Shown: positions 33,746 through 44,957 of the stretch, piece by piece
Position numbering within the stretch: position 1 is the first letter of the stretch
Layout: every line of letters begins with the position of its first letter
Assembly (NCBI RefSeq): GCF_004342225.1
Contig: NZ_SMAR01000005.1
Location: forward strand, 1 to 64,000
From: Martelella mediterranea
GTDB taxonomy: Bacteria > Pseudomonadota > Alphaproteobacteria > Rhizobiales > Rhizobiaceae
DNA length: 64,000 nucleotides
Direction: 5' to 3'
Program-made: the position numbers and the translations under genes
Notes under the pieces: generated by a model
Told to the model about the DNA's origin: nothing
Database searches by the model: none
What the model saw: only the letters and a program-made list of their open reading frames with translations

Positions 33746-35239
33746 ATGAGCTTTGGAGTCATTTTCAGTCTCACCCTCTATTTTGTGCTGATGCTGGGCA
33801 TCGGCCTCTATGCATGGCGAAAATCCACATCGAATTCCGAGGAATATATTCTTGGCGGGCGGCAGCTGAGCCCTGCTGTTGCAGCCCTTTCTGCCGGCGC
33901 TTCGGATATGAGCGGCTGGTTGCTGCTGGGCTTGCCCGGTGCGCTGTTTGTCAGCGGTCTGACGCAGAGCTGGATCGGGATCGGGTTGACCGTCGGTGCT
34001 TTTTTCAACTGGGTCATCGTTGCCCCGCGTCTGCGCGAGCAGACAGAACGCTACGATAACGCTTTGACGATCCCGGCATTTCTGTCGAGCCGGTTTCCGA
34101 GCAAGGCGCTTACGCTCAGAAGTGTTTCCGCTGTTGTGATCGTGGTCTTCTTTGCGGTTTATACCGCCTCCGGTCTTGTGGCGGGCGGTAAGCTTTTCGA
34201 TACCGCCTTCGGCGATCTGGTCGATATTGGCGGGCTTACGCGCTACCAGACGGGTATTGTCCTGACGATGGGCATCGTGCTGATCTATACGTTGATTGGC
34301 GGGTTTCTGGCTGTCAGTCTCACCGACTTTGTGCAGGGATGCATCATGATGCTGGCGCTGGTGGTCATGCCGATTGTGGTGGTGATACGGGCAGGCGGTC
34401 TTGACGTGACCGCAGAACGGATGTTCAGCGTCGACCCGAACTTCCTGTCGATGACACATGGGCTGACGATTATTGGTTTCCTGTCTGCGGTCGCCTGGGG
34501 GCTTGGTTATTTCGGGCAGCCGCATATCATCGTTCGCTTTATGGCGGTGCGAAGTGTGAAAGAGGTTGGCACTGCGCGTAATATCGGCATGACATGGATG
34601 GTCATTTCGCTGCTTGGCGCGATTGGCGTCGGCATCTTTGGCCGTTCATATGTTGTCGGCAATGATATCAACGTTGCTGACCCGGAAACGATCTTTATCG
34701 TTTTGGCCAATACACTCTTTATCCCTCTGATCACCGGATTCCTGCTGGCCGCGCTGCTGGCCGCAATCATGAGTACGATTTCCTCTCAGCTTCTGGTGTC
34801 ATCGTCTTCACTGACAGAGGATTTTTACGGCCTGTTTCTGCACAGGGAAGCCAGTGACCGGACAATGGTGAATGTCGGCCGTATCTGCGTGTTCCTGGTG
34901 GCGGTGGTCGCGGCATACATTGCCTGGAACCCGGATTCACAGGTTCTCGGACTTGTGTCTCATGCATGGGCCGGTTTCGGATCTGCCTTTGGGCCGCTGA
35001 TCATTCTGGCACTGACATGGCGTGGGATGTCTGGCTGGGGGGCTGTGGCCGGTCTCGTCGTTGGTGCGGTGACGGTTATTGCCTGGATCGCGCTTGGCTT
35101 TAACAGCAGCTTTATGGGTGGCCCCGGCGTTTATGAGATTATTCCCGGATTTATTGCCGCTTTCATCGCCATCTTGGTGGTGAGTCTTGCAACGCCGACC
35201 GAGGGGGAATTCCGCCCGCTTGAAACTCCGGCCGAGTAA
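33746..35239 (+). CDS. putP: Sodium/proline symporter PutP
   Basis: A 497-residue sodium:solute symporter with about 13 predicted membrane segments. The start at 33746 has AAGGAAAG upstream; the longer in-frame start lacks one. The family stretch ASDMSGWLLLGLPGALFVSG, typical of PutP, is at about residues 53-72, and GYFGQPHIIVRFMAVRS lies near residue 255. It would import proline with sodium for nutrition or osmoprotection. No putA neighbour is present. It is a single gene followed by a long hairpin at 35254. Confidence 0.92.
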   Translation: MSFGVIFSLTLYFVLMLGIGLYAWRKSTSNSEEYILGGRQLSPAVAALSAGASDMSGWLLLGLPGALFVSGLTQSWIGIGLTVGAFFNWVIVAPRLREQTERYDNALTIPAFLSSRFPSKALTLRSVSAVVIVVFFAVYTASGLVAGGKLFDTAFGDLVDIGGLTRYQTGIVLTMGIVLIYTLIGGFLAVSLTDFVQGCIMMLALVVMPIVVVIRAGGLDVTAERMFSVDPNFLSMTHGLTIIGFLSAVAWGLGYFGQPHIIVRFMAVRSVKEVGTARNIGMTWMVISLLGAIGVGIFGRSYVVGNDINVADPETIFIVLANTLFIPLITGFLLAALLAAIMSTISSQLLVSSSSLTEDFYGLFLHREASDRTMVNVGRICVFLVAVVAAYIAWNPDSQVLGLVSHAWAGFGSAFGPLIILALTWRGMSGWGAVAGLVVGAVTVIAWIALGFNSSFMGGPGVYEIIPGFIAAFIAILVVSLATPTEGEFRPLETPAE

Positions 35240-35253
35240 GCCGTTTTAAAATC

Positions 35254-35291
35254 GCCATTCGCCGCTGTTTGTTTTTGTTGCGGCGAATGGC
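35254..35291. terminator. Hairpin after putP, weak terminator
   Basis: A perfect 12-base stem GCCATTCGCCGC/GCGGCGAATGGC with a T-rich 14-base loop, 14 bases after the putP stop. It lacks a following T run, so it may be a Rho-dependent or mRNA-stabilising hairpin instead of a classic terminator. Confidence 0.5.
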
Positions 35292-35369
35292 AAGTCGCTC
35301 TGGCTTGACCCTTTCGCGCTTCCGTGGCACTCAGCGCTCACCCTTCAATGAAGACAAAGTTCGTTTGCC

Positions 35370-36320
35370 ATGTCCGATGACGCGATTCCACCCCATATGC
35401 ATCCAAAGCGCTCCTTCCAGGGGCTCATTCTGACGCTTCAGTCCTACTGGGCTGAAAAAGGCTGTGCGATCCTTCAGCCTTACGATATGGAAGTGGGTGC
35501 CGGAACGCTGCATCCCTCAACGACACTGCGAGCGCTTGGGCCGAAACGCTGGAATGTCGGTTATGTTCAGCCATCGCGCCGCCCGGCTGATGGTCGTTAC
35601 GGCGAAAACCCCAATCGCTTGCAGCATTATTACCAGTATCAGGTGCTTCTGAAACCGTCGCCACCGGATTTGCAGGAGCTGTATCTCGGTTCGCTGAAGG
35701 CCATTGGTCTCGATCCATTGCTGCATGATATTCGCTTTGTTGAAGACGACTGGGAGAACCCGACGACGGGCTCATGGGGGCTTGGCTGGGAATGCTGGTG
35801 CGACGGTATGGAAGTCTCGCAGTTCACCTATTTCCAGCAGGTCTGCGGCATTGAATGCGCGCCGGTTGCAGGTGAGCTGACCTATGGTCTGGAGCGTATC
35901 GCCATGTATGTTCAGGGAGTCGACAGCGTTTATGATCTGAACTTCAACGGACGCGAAGGCGACGAAAAGGTCACCTATGGTGATATCTTCCTGCAAACGG
36001 AGCAGGAATACTCCCGCCACAATTTCGAATACGCCAATACTGAAATGTTGCACCGACATTTCATTGATGCTGAAGCTGAATGCAAGGCGCTTCTTTCTGC
36101 CGGTTCACCGGATCATCCGGGTATGCTGCGCAAATGTGTGTTTCCAGCCTACGACCAGTGCATCAAGGCCTCACATATTTTCAATCTTCTGGATGCGCGC
36201 GGTGTCATATCGGTGACAGAGCGTCAGAGTTACATTCTGCGCGTGCGAACACTGGCAAAGGCCTGCGGCGAGGCGTATCTTTTGACCGATGCGGGTGGTT
36301 TCCAGCCGGAAACAGCCTGA
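35370..36320 (+). CDS. glyQ: Glycyl-tRNA synthetase alpha subunit
   Basis: A 316-residue class II synthetase alpha subunit, close to the usual length. It starts with [29 protein letters not shown], the strongly conserved GlyQ opening, and contains [27 protein letters not shown]. It pairs with GlyS (40344-42458) to charge tRNA-Gly in the cytoplasm. The two subunit genes are on one strand but separated by lemA, an aroA-like gene and a DUF2207 gene. Confidence 0.97.
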   Translation: MSDDAIPPHMHPKRSFQGLILTLQSYWAEKGCAILQPYDMEVGAGTLHPSTTLRALGPKRWNVGYVQPSRRPADGRYGENPNRLQHYYQYQVLLKPSPPDLQELYLGSLKAIGLDPLLHDIRFVEDDWENPTTGSWGLGWECWCDGMEVSQFTYFQQVCGIECAPVAGELTYGLERIAMYVQGVDSVYDLNFNGREGDEKVTYGDIFLQTEQEYSRHNFEYANTEMLHRHFIDAEAECKALLSAGSPDHPGMLRKCVFPAYDQCIKASHIFNLLDARGVISVTERQSYILRVRTLAKACGEAYLLTDAGGFQPETA

Positions 36321-36389
36321 TTGCCGCAAATCTGTCACGCTGCGTGCTTATCGAAGCCCGCGCTTTAAGAGAATGATCGGGGGAGCCGG

Positions 36390-36953
36390 ATGCTGATAAC
36401 CTTCATCGTCTTGATCGTGATCGTATTTGCGATCATCGGTTTTGTTATCTCGCTTTACAATGCGCTCGTGCGTGCCCGCCAGACGGCGGAAGAAGCATGG
36501 TCGGGCATCGATGTTCAGCTGAAGCGCCGTGCCGATTTGATCCCCAATCTGGTCGAGACCGTGAAAGGATACGCCGCCCACGAACGCGGTACGCTGGAAG
36601 AGGTCGTTGAAAAACGTAACAAGGCGCAGAGCGTCGCCTCTGGCGATGTGGCCGGCAGAGCGGAGGCAGAAGGTGAGCTTTCGCAGGCTCTGGGACGGCT
36701 GTTTGCCCTTTCTGAAGCCTATCCGGATCTGAAAGCCAACCAGAATTTCGCTGATCTTCAGGCATCCCTTGAGAAAACAGAAACCGAAATTCAGATGGCG
36801 CGCCGTTATTATAACGGTGCAACCCGCGATCTGAATGTCCGGGTTGAAAGCTTTCCGAGCAACCTTATTGCTGGTCAGTTCGGGTTTCACAAGCGTGATT
36901 ATTTCGAGATCGAAGACGCGGCGGACCGGGCCGTTCCCGACGTTTCCTTCTGA
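36390..36953 (+). CDS. LemA family protein
   Basis: A 187-residue LemA protein. One N-terminal membrane helix (residues 3-25) is followed by the conserved YNALVRARQTAEEAWSGIDVQLKRRADLIPNLVETVKGYAAHE and a long helical bundle, ending with FPSNLIAGQFGF. It is anchored in the inner membrane with the C-terminal part probably outside. Function is unknown. It often occurs with DUF2207/TPM membrane proteins, and the DUF2207 gene is two genes downstream. Confidence 0.94.
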   Translation: MLITFIVLIVIVFAIIGFVISLYNALVRARQTAEEAWSGIDVQLKRRADLIPNLVETVKGYAAHERGTLEEVVEKRNKAQSVASGDVAGRAEAEGELSQALGRLFALSEAYPDLKANQNFADLQASLEKTETEIQMARRYYNGATRDLNVRVESFPSNLIAGQFGFHKRDYFEIEDAADRAVPDVSF

Positions 36954-36999
36954 ATTTCTTGTCTCGTTTTTCAGCGAGGCTTTCGAGAAAGTTTGAGTG

Positions 37000-38253
37000 A
37001 TGAATCCAGACAGGCTTACCGTCATTCCGGCAGATCATGCGCTTGAAGGGCGCGTTCGTCCTCCGGGCTCAAAGTCGATCACCAATCGCGTGCTTCTGCT
37101 TGCCGGGCTGTCCAAAGGCGTAAGCCGTCTGACCGGTGCGCTGAAAAGCGATGATACCCGTCATATGGCAAATGCTCTTAAAGCCATGGGCGTCAGCGTC
37201 GAAGAACCGGACGAAACAACCTTTGTCGTGACCGGGACGGGCAGGCTTGAAGCGCCGCACGAGCCTCTGTTTCTTGGCAATGCCGGTACGGCAACCCGGT
37301 TTTTGACCGCAGCTGCGGCCAGCGTGGATGGTACCGTCATCGTGGATGGCGATGCGCATATGCGCAAACGCCCGATCGGGCCGCTGGTCAATGCGCTGCG
37401 CCGTCTTGGCATTGACGCCCATGCGCCCACCGGTTGCCCGCCTGTCACGATCAACGGAAAGGGCGCTTTCGGAACGGGGGGCGTTGAAATTGATGCAGGC
37501 CTTTCGAGCCAGTATGTTTCCGCTCTGCTGATGGCGGCGCCGCTTGCACCCGAGCCAGTCACAATAGCACTGACCGGCACGGAGATTGGTGCACGCGGCT
37601 ATATCGCGCTGACACTTGATGCGATGCGGGCCTTTGGTGCGAAGGTCGATCAGATTGACGATGCGACGTGGGAGGTTCAGCCAACCGGTTATCAGGCTGC
37701 AGATTTTCACATTGAACCGGATGCGTCTGCCGCAACCTATCTCTGGGCGGCAGAAAAACTCACCGGTGGCAGGATCGACATCGGCACACCGGCTGAAAAA
37801 TTCACCCAGCCGGATGCCAAAGCCTATAACGTCATCGCGGCTTTCCCACATATGCCTGCCGAGATTGATGGGTCGCAGATGCAGGATGCGGTGCCAACAC
37901 TTGCCGTGCTGGCTGCGTTTAATGAAACGCCGGTGCGCTTCACGGGCATTGAAAATCTTCGTGTGAAGGAATGCGACCGCACCCGTGCACTCTCGCTCGG
38001 TCTCAACAATATCCGCGAGGGGCTGGCCGAAGAGGATGGCGACGACCTGATCGTCCACGCCGATCCGGTCCTTGCCGGCCAGCGCCTGCCGGCTGAAATC
38101 GACACATTTGCCGATCATCGCATCGCCATGAGCTTTGCGCTCGCGGGGTTGAAAATCGCTGGCATCACCATTTTAGACCCGCTCTGCGTCGGCAAGACCT
38201 ATCCCGGTTACTGGGACGCACTGGCCTCGCTGGGTGTGAAATACGCAACCTGA
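37000..38253 (+). CDS. aroA: EPSP synthase-like protein (AroA family)
   Basis: A 417-residue enolpyruvyl transferase of the AroA family, which joins phosphoenolpyruvate to shikimate 3-phosphate. Active-site motifs are present: [17 protein letters not shown] (S3P and PEP binding), [37 protein letters not shown] in place of the usual KESDR, and [15 protein letters not shown]. The start is taken at the ATG at 37000; a GTG lies directly before it. Its place inside the glyQ-glyS neighbourhood, away from other shikimate genes, is unusual. It may be a second aroA or a specialised homologue. Confidence 0.88.
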   Translation: MNPDRLTVIPADHALEGRVRPPGSKSITNRVLLLAGLSKGVSRLTGALKSDDTRHMANALKAMGVSVEEPDETTFVVTGTGRLEAPHEPLFLGNAGTATRFLTAAAASVDGTVIVDGDAHMRKRPIGPLVNALRRLGIDAHAPTGCPPVTINGKGAFGTGGVEIDAGLSSQYVSALLMAAPLAPEPVTIALTGTEIGARGYIALTLDAMRAFGAKVDQIDDATWEVQPTGYQAADFHIEPDASAATYLWAAEKLTGGRIDIGTPAEKFTQPDAKAYNVIAAFPHMPAEIDGSQMQDAVPTLAVLAAFNETPVRFTGIENLRVKECDRTRALSLGLNNIREGLAEEDGDDLIVHADPVLAGQRLPAEIDTFADHRIAMSFALAGLKIAGITILDPLCVGKTYPGYWDALASLGVKYAT

Positions 38254-38263
38254 AGGAAAGATA

Positions 38264-40255
38264 ATGGCGACAGCGAACCGAAGCCTCCGTTTTACGGAAC
38301 TGAGGGTCACAGTCACGTTGCGGATGGCGTTTGCCATTCTGGCTCTTGCTCTTCTCATGGCCTCCGGTGCGCTATCCCACGCGCATGCGGCCGAATATAT
38401 CCGGCAATTCGTTTCCGACGTGACCGTCGAAAAGTCCGGCGTTTATGATGTCAGCGAGATGATTACCGTCAATGCCGAGGGCGATCAGATCCGGCGCGGC
38501 ATCTATCGCGATTTTCCGCTGCGCTTCAAAACCGATGACGGCCGCACCGGCGATGTGACCTTCAATCTCAAATCGGTCTTGCTCGACGGTGATCCGGTGG
38601 CCCACCACACCGAAAGCATTCCCGGCGGCATCCGCATCTATCTTGGCTCCGCCGATACGAACCTGTCATTTGGCGAGCATTCCTTCGTCATCAATTACGA
38701 AACCGACCGACAGGTGCGTTATTTCGATGACCATGACGAGATTTACTGGAACGCGACCGGCAATTTCTGGGCCTTTCCGATCGACAAGGCCTATGCCCGG
38801 ATCACACTTCCGGAAGGCGTGACGCCTGACGACGTGACATATTATACCGGCGCTTACGGCTCTACCGAGCAAAACGCCCGGGCTCAGGTTGATGGCAATG
38901 TCGTTACCTTCATGACGACGCGGCCGCTTGCGCCGAAAGAGGGGCTTTCCGTAGTCGTGGCCGTGCCGAAAGGGGTCATTGATGCGCCGTCTGCGTCCGA
39001 AAGTGTGGCGTGGTTTTTGAGCGACTATCGCAACTATTTCATTGGCGCCATCGGTCTGTTGCTCGTTTTCGGCTATTACCTCTGGTCTTGGCTCTCGGTC
39101 GGGCGCGATCCGAAACCGGGCGTCATCGTGCCGCGCTGGGATCCGCCGGAAGGCCTGTCGCCCGCGCTCGTTTCCTATATCGAAAACCAGGGGTTCGGTG
39201 CGTCGCGTTTTGAGGCGATCGCCGCGACCGTCGTAGACCTCGCCGTGAAGGGCTTCGTCACCATCGACAAGCCGAAAAAGGGTATGAAGATTACCCGCAC
39301 AGACAAACCCTTCGACACCGCGCTGCCGTCGGGACAGAAGGCCTTGCTGAAGTCTGTCGATGACGCCGGCGGTGTCTTTATCATCGACAAGGCGCACAGT
39401 TCGAAAGTCTCGTCGATGGCGAGCAAGTTTACCTCTGCGATCACAAACGAGCACCGCGGTGATTATTTCGTTTCCAATGCGCTTTATACCGTGGGCGGCG
39501 TTTTTCTTTCCGTCCTGGCCGCGATTGCGCTGTTCATGTTCGGCGAAGTGAATATGGCCGTGCTGCCGGTTCTGTTCATGTCGGTCTTCGCGGCGATTTT
39601 CATCGGTATTTTCTCAGGCACCTTCGCCAAGATGTTCAGCCGACGCGGCAAGGGCATTGGCGCGGTCATCGGACAACTGATTTTCGCCGGTATCCTTGGC
39701 CTTGTCGTCGTCAATGTGATCGGCGGTCTGCTGGTTTCCATCTTCTCGACCAATCTCGGGCCGCATGACTGGATGCTGATTGCCTCGCTTGGCGGGATCG
39801 TCTTGATGAATATCCTGTTCTTCTTCGCCATGGGGGCGCCGACGCCTGCGGGGCGCAAGAAGATGGACGAAATTGCCGGGTTGAAACAGTATCTGACACT
39901 GGCTGAGGCCGACCGGATGAACATGACCGGCTCGCCGGAAATGTCACCGCAGCATTTCGAAACGCTTTTGCCCTATGCCATCGCACTTGGCGTGGAAAAA
40001 CCGTGGTCGGAGACCTTCGACAAATGGCTGACCGCAGCCGTCGCCGCAGGCACGACCGGTTATTACGCGCCTTACTGGTATTATGGCACCTTCAGCCATA
40101 GCAGTCTTTCGCGCGATATCGGCAGTTTCTCCTCGTCTATGGCATCCACCATGTCGTCATCCATGCCGACGCAAAGTTCGTCGTCTTCCGGTTTTTCGGG
40201 CGGCGGCGGCTTTTCCGGCGGTGGCGGTGGCGGCGGCGGCGGTGGCGGCTGGTAG
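38264..40255 (+). CDS. DUF2207 membrane protein with Gly-rich tail
   Basis: A 663-residue protein. An N-terminal membrane helix or signal (about 22-43) precedes a large extracytoplasmic DUF2207 region starting [26 protein letters not shown]. Next come a membrane segment near 252-272, a cytoplasmic part with [29 protein letters not shown], and three or four membrane segments at about 405-525. The C-terminus is Ser-rich, then almost pure Gly, ending in Trp. DUF2207/LemA pairs recur in bacteria; their job is unknown. It follows the aroA-like gene after 10 bases and precedes glyS. Confidence 0.9.
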   Translation: MATANRSLRFTELRVTVTLRMAFAILALALLMASGALSHAHAAEYIRQFVSDVTVEKSGVYDVSEMITVNAEGDQIRRGIYRDFPLRFKTDDGRTGDVTFNLKSVLLDGDPVAHHTESIPGGIRIYLGSADTNLSFGEHSFVINYETDRQVRYFDDHDEIYWNATGNFWAFPIDKAYARITLPEGVTPDDVTYYTGAYGSTEQNARAQVDGNVVTFMTTRPLAPKEGLSVVVAVPKGVIDAPSASESVAWFLSDYRNYFIGAIGLLLVFGYYLWSWLSVGRDPKPGVIVPRWDPPEGLSPALVSYIENQGFGASRFEAIAATVVDLAVKGFVTIDKPKKGMKITRTDKPFDTALPSGQKALLKSVDDAGGVFIIDKAHSSKVSSMASKFTSAITNEHRGDYFVSNALYTVGGVFLSVLAAIALFMFGEVNMAVLPVLFMSVFAAIFIGIFSGTFAKMFSRRGKGIGAVIGQLIFAGILGLVVVNVIGGLLVSIFSTNLGPHDWMLIASLGGIVLMNILFFFAMGAPTPAGRKKMDEIAGLKQYLTLAEADRMNMTGSPEMSPQHFETLLPYAIALGVEKPWSETFDKWLTAAVAAGTTGYYAPYWYYGTFSHSSLSRDIGSFSSSMASTMSSSMPTQSSSSSGFSGGGGFSGGGGGGGGGGGW

Positions 40256-40343
40256 GCCGCTTTCCGCATTCGAGGATGACAATTGCCGCGCAGCTTGCTA
40301 ACACCGCCGCACCGATAATCCACAAACGTTAGAAACAGCCCCG

Positions 40344-42458
40344 ATGCCTGATTTATTGCTTGAACTCCGCTCTGAGGAAATTCCTGCCCGCATGCAGCAA
40401 AAAGCGGCAGGCGACCTGAAAAAGCTTTTGACCGATGCACTTGTGGATGCGGGGCTGACCTATGAGGGGGCGAAGGAGTATTTCACGCCACGCCGTCTTG
40501 CCCTCAATATCAAGGGCCTGACCGCAAGATCGGCAGATGTGCGCGAAGAGCGCAAGGGGCCGCGGGTCGGTGCACCGGAGAAGGCCGTTGCGGGCTTCTT
40601 GCGCGGTGCCGGGCTGGACGATGTTTCGCAGGCGAAAATCCAGTCAGACCCGAAAAAGGGTGATTTCTATGTGGCTGTCATCGAAAAGCCCGGTCGTGAT
40701 GCACAGGACATCATTCGTGATGTCATGCCCGGCATCATTCGTAATTTTCCTTGGCCGAAATCGATGCGGTGGGGCGCTGCCTCGGTAAAGCCGGGCGCTT
40801 TGCGCTGGGTCCGTCCGCTTCAGTCTATCGTCTGCACGTTTGGAACTGAGATCGAGGAAACCGAGGTCATTGACTTTGATGTGGATGGCATCGTTGCCTC
40901 CAATATCACTTACGGTCATCGCTTCCATGCGCCGGAGCCTTTTGAAGTCAAGCGGTTTGACGACTATGCTGCCGGACTGGAAAAGGCCAAGGTTGTGCTC
41001 GATGCCGAGCGTCGCAAGCACATTATTCGAGACGATGCGGCCAACCTTGCTTTCGCCAACGGGCTTGAAGTGGTTGAAGATGAGGGCCTTCTGGACGAGG
41101 TCGCCGGTCTTGTGGAATATCCGCATGTGCTGCTTGGCGCGTTTGAAGAAGATTTTCTGCAGATCCCCGATGAAATCACGCGGCTGACGATCAAGACCAA
41201 TCAGAAGTGTTTTGTGACCCGTCAGCAGGGTGATGAAAAGCTGACCAACAAGTTTATCCTGGTTGCCAATATCGCCGCCAGTGATGGTGGCAAGGAAATC
41301 TGCTACGGGAACGGCAAGGTCGTGCGTGCGCGCCTTTCCGATGCGCTTCATTTCTGGCATATCGACCAGCGCGATCTGCCGGATATGGGCGGGCTGACGG
41401 CATCGGCTGAAAAGTTTGGCCTTGATTTGAAAAAGCCGCTCGACCAGCGCATGGCGAAGCTCGATGCACTTGGCGTGACTTTCCACGCGAAACTCGGCAC
41501 ACAGGGCGAGCGCGTCGCCCGCATTCAGGCGCTGGCTTCGAAGCTGGCGCCGCTGGTTGGCGCCGATCCGGGCGAGGTTGACCGTGCCGTGGTGCTGGCC
41601 AAGGCCGATCTTCGCACCGAAGCTGTGGGAGAGTTTCCCGAGCTTCAGGGGTTGATGGGGCGCAAATATGCGGCTCTGCAAGGCGAAAGCGAAGATGTGG
41701 CCGCAGCCATTGAAGAGCATTACAAGCCGCTGGGCCCGTCAGACCGTGTTCCGCGCAACAAGGTATCGCTGACGGTGGCGCTTGCCGACAAACTCGACAC
41801 GTTGACCGGCTTCTGGTCGATCGACGAAAAACCCACCGGTTCCGGCGACCCTTATGCTCTCAGACGGGCGGCGCTGGGTGTGATCCGCATCATTCTGGAG
41901 CGTGGGGTCAGGATCAGTCTTCTGGATTTTTTTGCTGACCTTGATCTGCTCTCCTTCTTCCACGATCGCTTCAAGGTCTACCTGCGTGACCTGGGTGCGC
42001 GTCATGATTTGATTGACGCCGTGCTGACACCGCAGGCCGATGATCTGGAAACAGTGGCGCGCCGGGTCGAGGCGCTGACGAAATTCCTCGATTCCGAAGA
42101 CGGCAAGAACCTTCTGGCCGGTGAAAAGCGGGCAAGCCAGCTGCTGGCCGCGGAAGAGAAGAAGAAGACCAAGGTGGCAGAAAAGGTCGATCCGGTGCTT
42201 TTCGAGACGGATGCGGAAAAAGCGCTCTATGATGCGATTGTTTCTGCCGCTTCCAAGGCGCGTGAAGCCTCCGAAAAGGAGGACTATTTCGCTGCCATGG
42301 AGGCCTTGTCCGCCCTGCGTGCGCCGGTTGATAAATTCTTTGAGGATGTTCTGGTTAATGCCGACGATGAGGCTGTCAGAGCCAACCGTCTGGCACTTCT
42401 GGCGATGATCCGGGAAGCGACCGGCACGGTTGCGGATTTCTCGAAGATTTCGGGCTGA
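40344..42458 (+). CDS. glyS: Glycyl-tRNA synthetase beta subunit
   Basis: A 704-residue GlyS, normal length. It starts [18 protein letters not shown] and has [13 protein letters not shown], the catalytic-core stretch [17 protein letters not shown] and a C-terminal DALR-like anticodon-binding region (about 590-695). With GlyQ it forms the alpha2beta2 glycyl-tRNA synthetase. A strong terminator follows at 42487, closing the glyQ-to-glyS block. Confidence 0.97.
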   Translation: MPDLLLELRSEEIPARMQQKAAGDLKKLLTDALVDAGLTYEGAKEYFTPRRLALNIKGLTARSADVREERKGPRVGAPEKAVAGFLRGAGLDDVSQAKIQSDPKKGDFYVAVIEKPGRDAQDIIRDVMPGIIRNFPWPKSMRWGAASVKPGALRWVRPLQSIVCTFGTEIEETEVIDFDVDGIVASNITYGHRFHAPEPFEVKRFDDYAAGLEKAKVVLDAERRKHIIRDDAANLAFANGLEVVEDEGLLDEVAGLVEYPHVLLGAFEEDFLQIPDEITRLTIKTNQKCFVTRQQGDEKLTNKFILVANIAASDGGKEICYGNGKVVRARLSDALHFWHIDQRDLPDMGGLTASAEKFGLDLKKPLDQRMAKLDALGVTFHAKLGTQGERVARIQALASKLAPLVGADPGEVDRAVVLAKADLRTEAVGEFPELQGLMGRKYAALQGESEDVAAAIEEHYKPLGPSDRVPRNKVSLTVALADKLDTLTGFWSIDEKPTGSGDPYALRRAALGVIRIILERGVRISLLDFFADLDLLSFFHDRFKVYLRDLGARHDLIDAVLTPQADDLETVARRVEALTKFLDSEDGKNLLAGEKRASQLLAAEEKKKTKVAEKVDPVLFETDAEKALYDAIVSAASKAREASEKEDYFAAMEALSALRAPVDKFFEDVLVNADDEAVRANRLALLAMIREATGTVADFSKISG

Positions 42459-42486
42459 AAATCCCGGAACTGATATAATTTCAATT

Positions 42487-42520
42487 AAAAGCCCCGGACG
42501 GCGAACGTCCGGGGCTTTTT
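42487..42520 (+). terminator. Terminator after glyS
   Basis: A GC-rich stem GCCCCGGAC/GTCCGGGGC with a seven-base loop, flanked by four A and five T, 28 bases after glyS. It is symmetric enough to act in both directions, so it may also stop the convergent TRAP operon. Confidence 0.88.
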
Positions 42521-42591
42521 CGTATCTAGATCTGGCTAAGTCGGGTGAGCACACCCCCCTCAACGGTCTTTGCGTTTCTAAAATGGCCGTT

Positions 42592-44382
42592 TCAGTCGAA
42601 ATTCAGTGACGGCGGGTTGCCAAGATCAAGACCGTCATTGCCGTCACTATTGTCACCTGAGCCAGACGGTTCATCGAAACTTGGCAGAGCGAATGGATCG
42701 TCACCGCCTGTCCCCCCGAAGCCGCCGTCAAGGCCGAACGGGTCGTCGCTCTGGCCTTCTCCGCCCAGTGAAGGCATTTCAATGGTGACCGATGCAGGGT
42801 CAACGCGGACAATCTCGTCTTTGTAATGGGTCACCAGCTTCGGGAAGAAGATGACAGCAAGAATGACGGCGAACTGGATCGCGATAAACGGAATGATGCC
42901 TTTATAGATATCGAGTGTTCTCACACCGCGCATCGTTGCACCGGTCGCTTTATCGACCCAGTCCCCGCCCGGAGTGACAGAGCGCAGATAGAACAGCGAA
43001 AAGCCGAAGGGGGGTGTCAGAAACGAGGTCTGTAGGTTCAGGCCCAGAATAATGCCGAACCAGATAAGATCGATGCCAAGGGCTTCAGCCGGCATCACCA
43101 GAAGCGGCACCATGATGAAGGCGATCTCGAAGAAATCGAGGAAGCAGCCGAGAATGAAGATAATTATCGTGACAACGATCAGGAAGCCATATTCCCCGCC
43201 CGGCAGGCTGGTGAGCAGCTCCTCAATCCAGACATTACCGTTGATGCCATAAAAGGTCAGGCTGAATACGCGCGCGCCCATCAAGATCATCATCACGAAG
43301 GCAGAAAGCTTCGTGGTGGAATCAAGCGCCTTTTTCAGCGTTGCCATATCAAGGCGGCCCTTGGCCAGCGCCAGGGCCAGAGCGCCTGTTGCGCCCATGG
43401 CACCGCCTTCGGTTGGCGTGGCGATACCAAGGAAAATGGTGCCGAGCACGAGAAAGATCAGCGCCAGCGGCGGCACCAGAACGATGATGACCTGCTGCGA
43501 GAGGCGTGAGAGAATATTCAGATTCATCCGGTCATTGGCGATGGCAAACAGGTAGACAAGCAACACACCGAAGCAAAGCGCTGCAACCAGCCGCCATGCG
43601 TCATCGAAACCTGTAAAGAGAACGTGATAGCCGAGGAAGTAGAGGCCGACTGCAACGGCAAACATGGCGATAAGTGAGGTGACACCGTTACCAAGTGTGC
43701 GGGCTTCCGGCGGCATGGCCGGTGCGGCCTTCGGGCGGATCAACGTCATGATGAAGACATATGCGCAATATGCTGCAATCACCAGAAGCGATGGATAAAG
43801 CGCACCGATATACATATCGCCTACAGAACGACCGAGCTGATCGGCCATGACGATCAGAACCAGCGATGGCGGGACGATCTGTGCCAGCGTACCGGAGGCA
43901 GCGATTGTGCCGGTGGCAAAGGACCGGTCGTAATTGTAGCGCAGCATAACCGGCAGCGAGATCAGGCCCATGGCCATGACCGACGCGGCAACAACCCCTG
44001 TGGTCGCGCCCAGAAGGGCTCCAACCAAAACCACGGCATAGGCAACGCCACCGCGAACGGGACCAAAAAGCTGTCCGATCGTGTCCAGCAGATCTTCAGC
44101 CATGCGGGATCGTTCAAGGATGATCCCCATGAAAGTGAAAAACGGGACGGCCAGCAACGTCTCATTGGACATGATGCCGCCGAAAAAACGATCGGGATGC
44201 GATTGTAGCAGTGGCCAGAACAAATGGATTTCTGGCGAAATCGCCGAAAATTCAACGCCGAGAACAAAGAAAATCAGCCCGCCGGCGGCGAGTGTGAAGG
44301 CCACCGGGTAGCCGAGAAGAAGCATCGCCATCACGGTGATAAACATGATGGGAGCGAGATTATGAGCGATCAGATCAATCAT
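42592..44382 (-). CDS. TRAP transporter large permease (DctM) with acidic C-terminal tail
   Basis: A 596-residue DctM-type permease with about 13 membrane segments, of the longer subtype with an extra insert in the middle (about 205-290). Family stretches include GGIMSNETLLAVPFFTFMGIILERS and GVVAASVMAMGLISLPVMLRY. After the last membrane segment (near residue 520) comes a low-complexity acidic tail of about 70 residues with repeated DDPF-type units. TRAP systems import carboxylates with sodium. Its start overlaps the DctQ stop by ATGA. No DctP binding protein is present nearby. Confidence 0.92.
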   Translation of the reverse strand: MIDLIAHNLAPIMFITVMAMLLLGYPVAFTLAAGGLIFFVLGVEFSAISPEIHLFWPLLQSHPDRFFGGIMSNETLLAVPFFTFMGIILERSRMAEDLLDTIGQLFGPVRGGVAYAVVLVGALLGATTGVVAASVMAMGLISLPVMLRYNYDRSFATGTIAASGTLAQIVPPSLVLIVMADQLGRSVGDMYIGALYPSLLVIAAYCAYVFIMTLIRPKAAPAMPPEARTLGNGVTSLIAMFAVAVGLYFLGYHVLFTGFDDAWRLVAALCFGVLLVYLFAIANDRMNLNILSRLSQQVIIVLVPPLALIFLVLGTIFLGIATPTEGGAMGATGALALALAKGRLDMATLKKALDSTTKLSAFVMMILMGARVFSLTFYGINGNVWIEELLTSLPGGEYGFLIVVTIIIFILGCFLDFFEIAFIMVPLLVMPAEALGIDLIWFGIILGLNLQTSFLTPPFGFSLFYLRSVTPGGDWVDKATGATMRGVRTLDIYKGIIPFIAIQFAVILAVIFFPKLVTHYKDEIVRVDPASVTIEMPSLGGEGQSDDPFGLDGGFGGTGGDDPFALPSFDEPSGSGDNSDGNDGLDLGNPPSLNFD

Positions 44383-44957
44383 TCCGGCTTGTCCTCTTCG
44401 GTCATCATATGGGCGGCGTTGCCGGATTCGGAGTAGAGCGTCTGGTTGCTGGCAAGGTGCCCGCTCAAAACGCCTGCGCGTTTGATGATTTCAGAAAAGG
44501 CCTGCAGCAAAAGCAGTATGAAGCCAATCAGAATAAAGGATTTTGCAGGCCAGAGGATCAGTCCGCCTGCATTGGTCGAATGTTCTCCGCTCGCAAACGA
44601 TCGCCAGAACCAGGGCCATGCGAGATAAACCATCATGCTTGCAAAAGGCACGAGAAACACAATGTGCAGCGTCAGATCAATCCAGTCGCGTGTTCGCTTG
44701 CTCCATGAGCCGGACAGGATATCGATCCTGATGTGCTCATTTTTCAAAAGCGTATATGCGGCAGCCAACATGAAAACGGCGCCGAACAGATACCATTGCA
44801 GCTCCAGCATGGCATTGGATGACAGGGAGAAAAGTTTGCGGCTCACCGCATTTCCTGCACTCACCAGAACGGCCACCAGCAGCAGCCAGGACACAGAATG
44901 TCCGATGAACGTGTTCAGCCTGTCGATTGCACGGCTTATTGTTATCAGTGTTTTCAT
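44379..44957 (-). CDS. TRAP transporter small permease (DctQ)
   Basis: A 192-residue DctQ-type subunit with four predicted membrane segments. The start at 44957 has AAGAAGG just upstream; a TTG at 44984 is less likely. The conserved ELQWYLFGAVFMLAAAYTLLKNEHIRIDI is at about 67-95. It sits with DctM in a two-gene operon whose upstream side is the divergent aa3 subunit gene. The required periplasmic receptor must be encoded elsewhere. Confidence 0.9.
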   Translation of the reverse strand: MKTLITISRAIDRLNTFIGHSVSWLLLVAVLVSAGNAVSRKLFSLSSNAMLELQWYLFGAVFMLAAAYTLLKNEHIRIDILSGSWSKRTRDWIDLTLHIVFLVPFASMMVYLAWPWFWRSFASGEHSTNAGGLILWPAKSFILIGFILLLLQAFSEIIKRAGVLSGHLASNQTLYSESGNAAHMMTEEDKPE

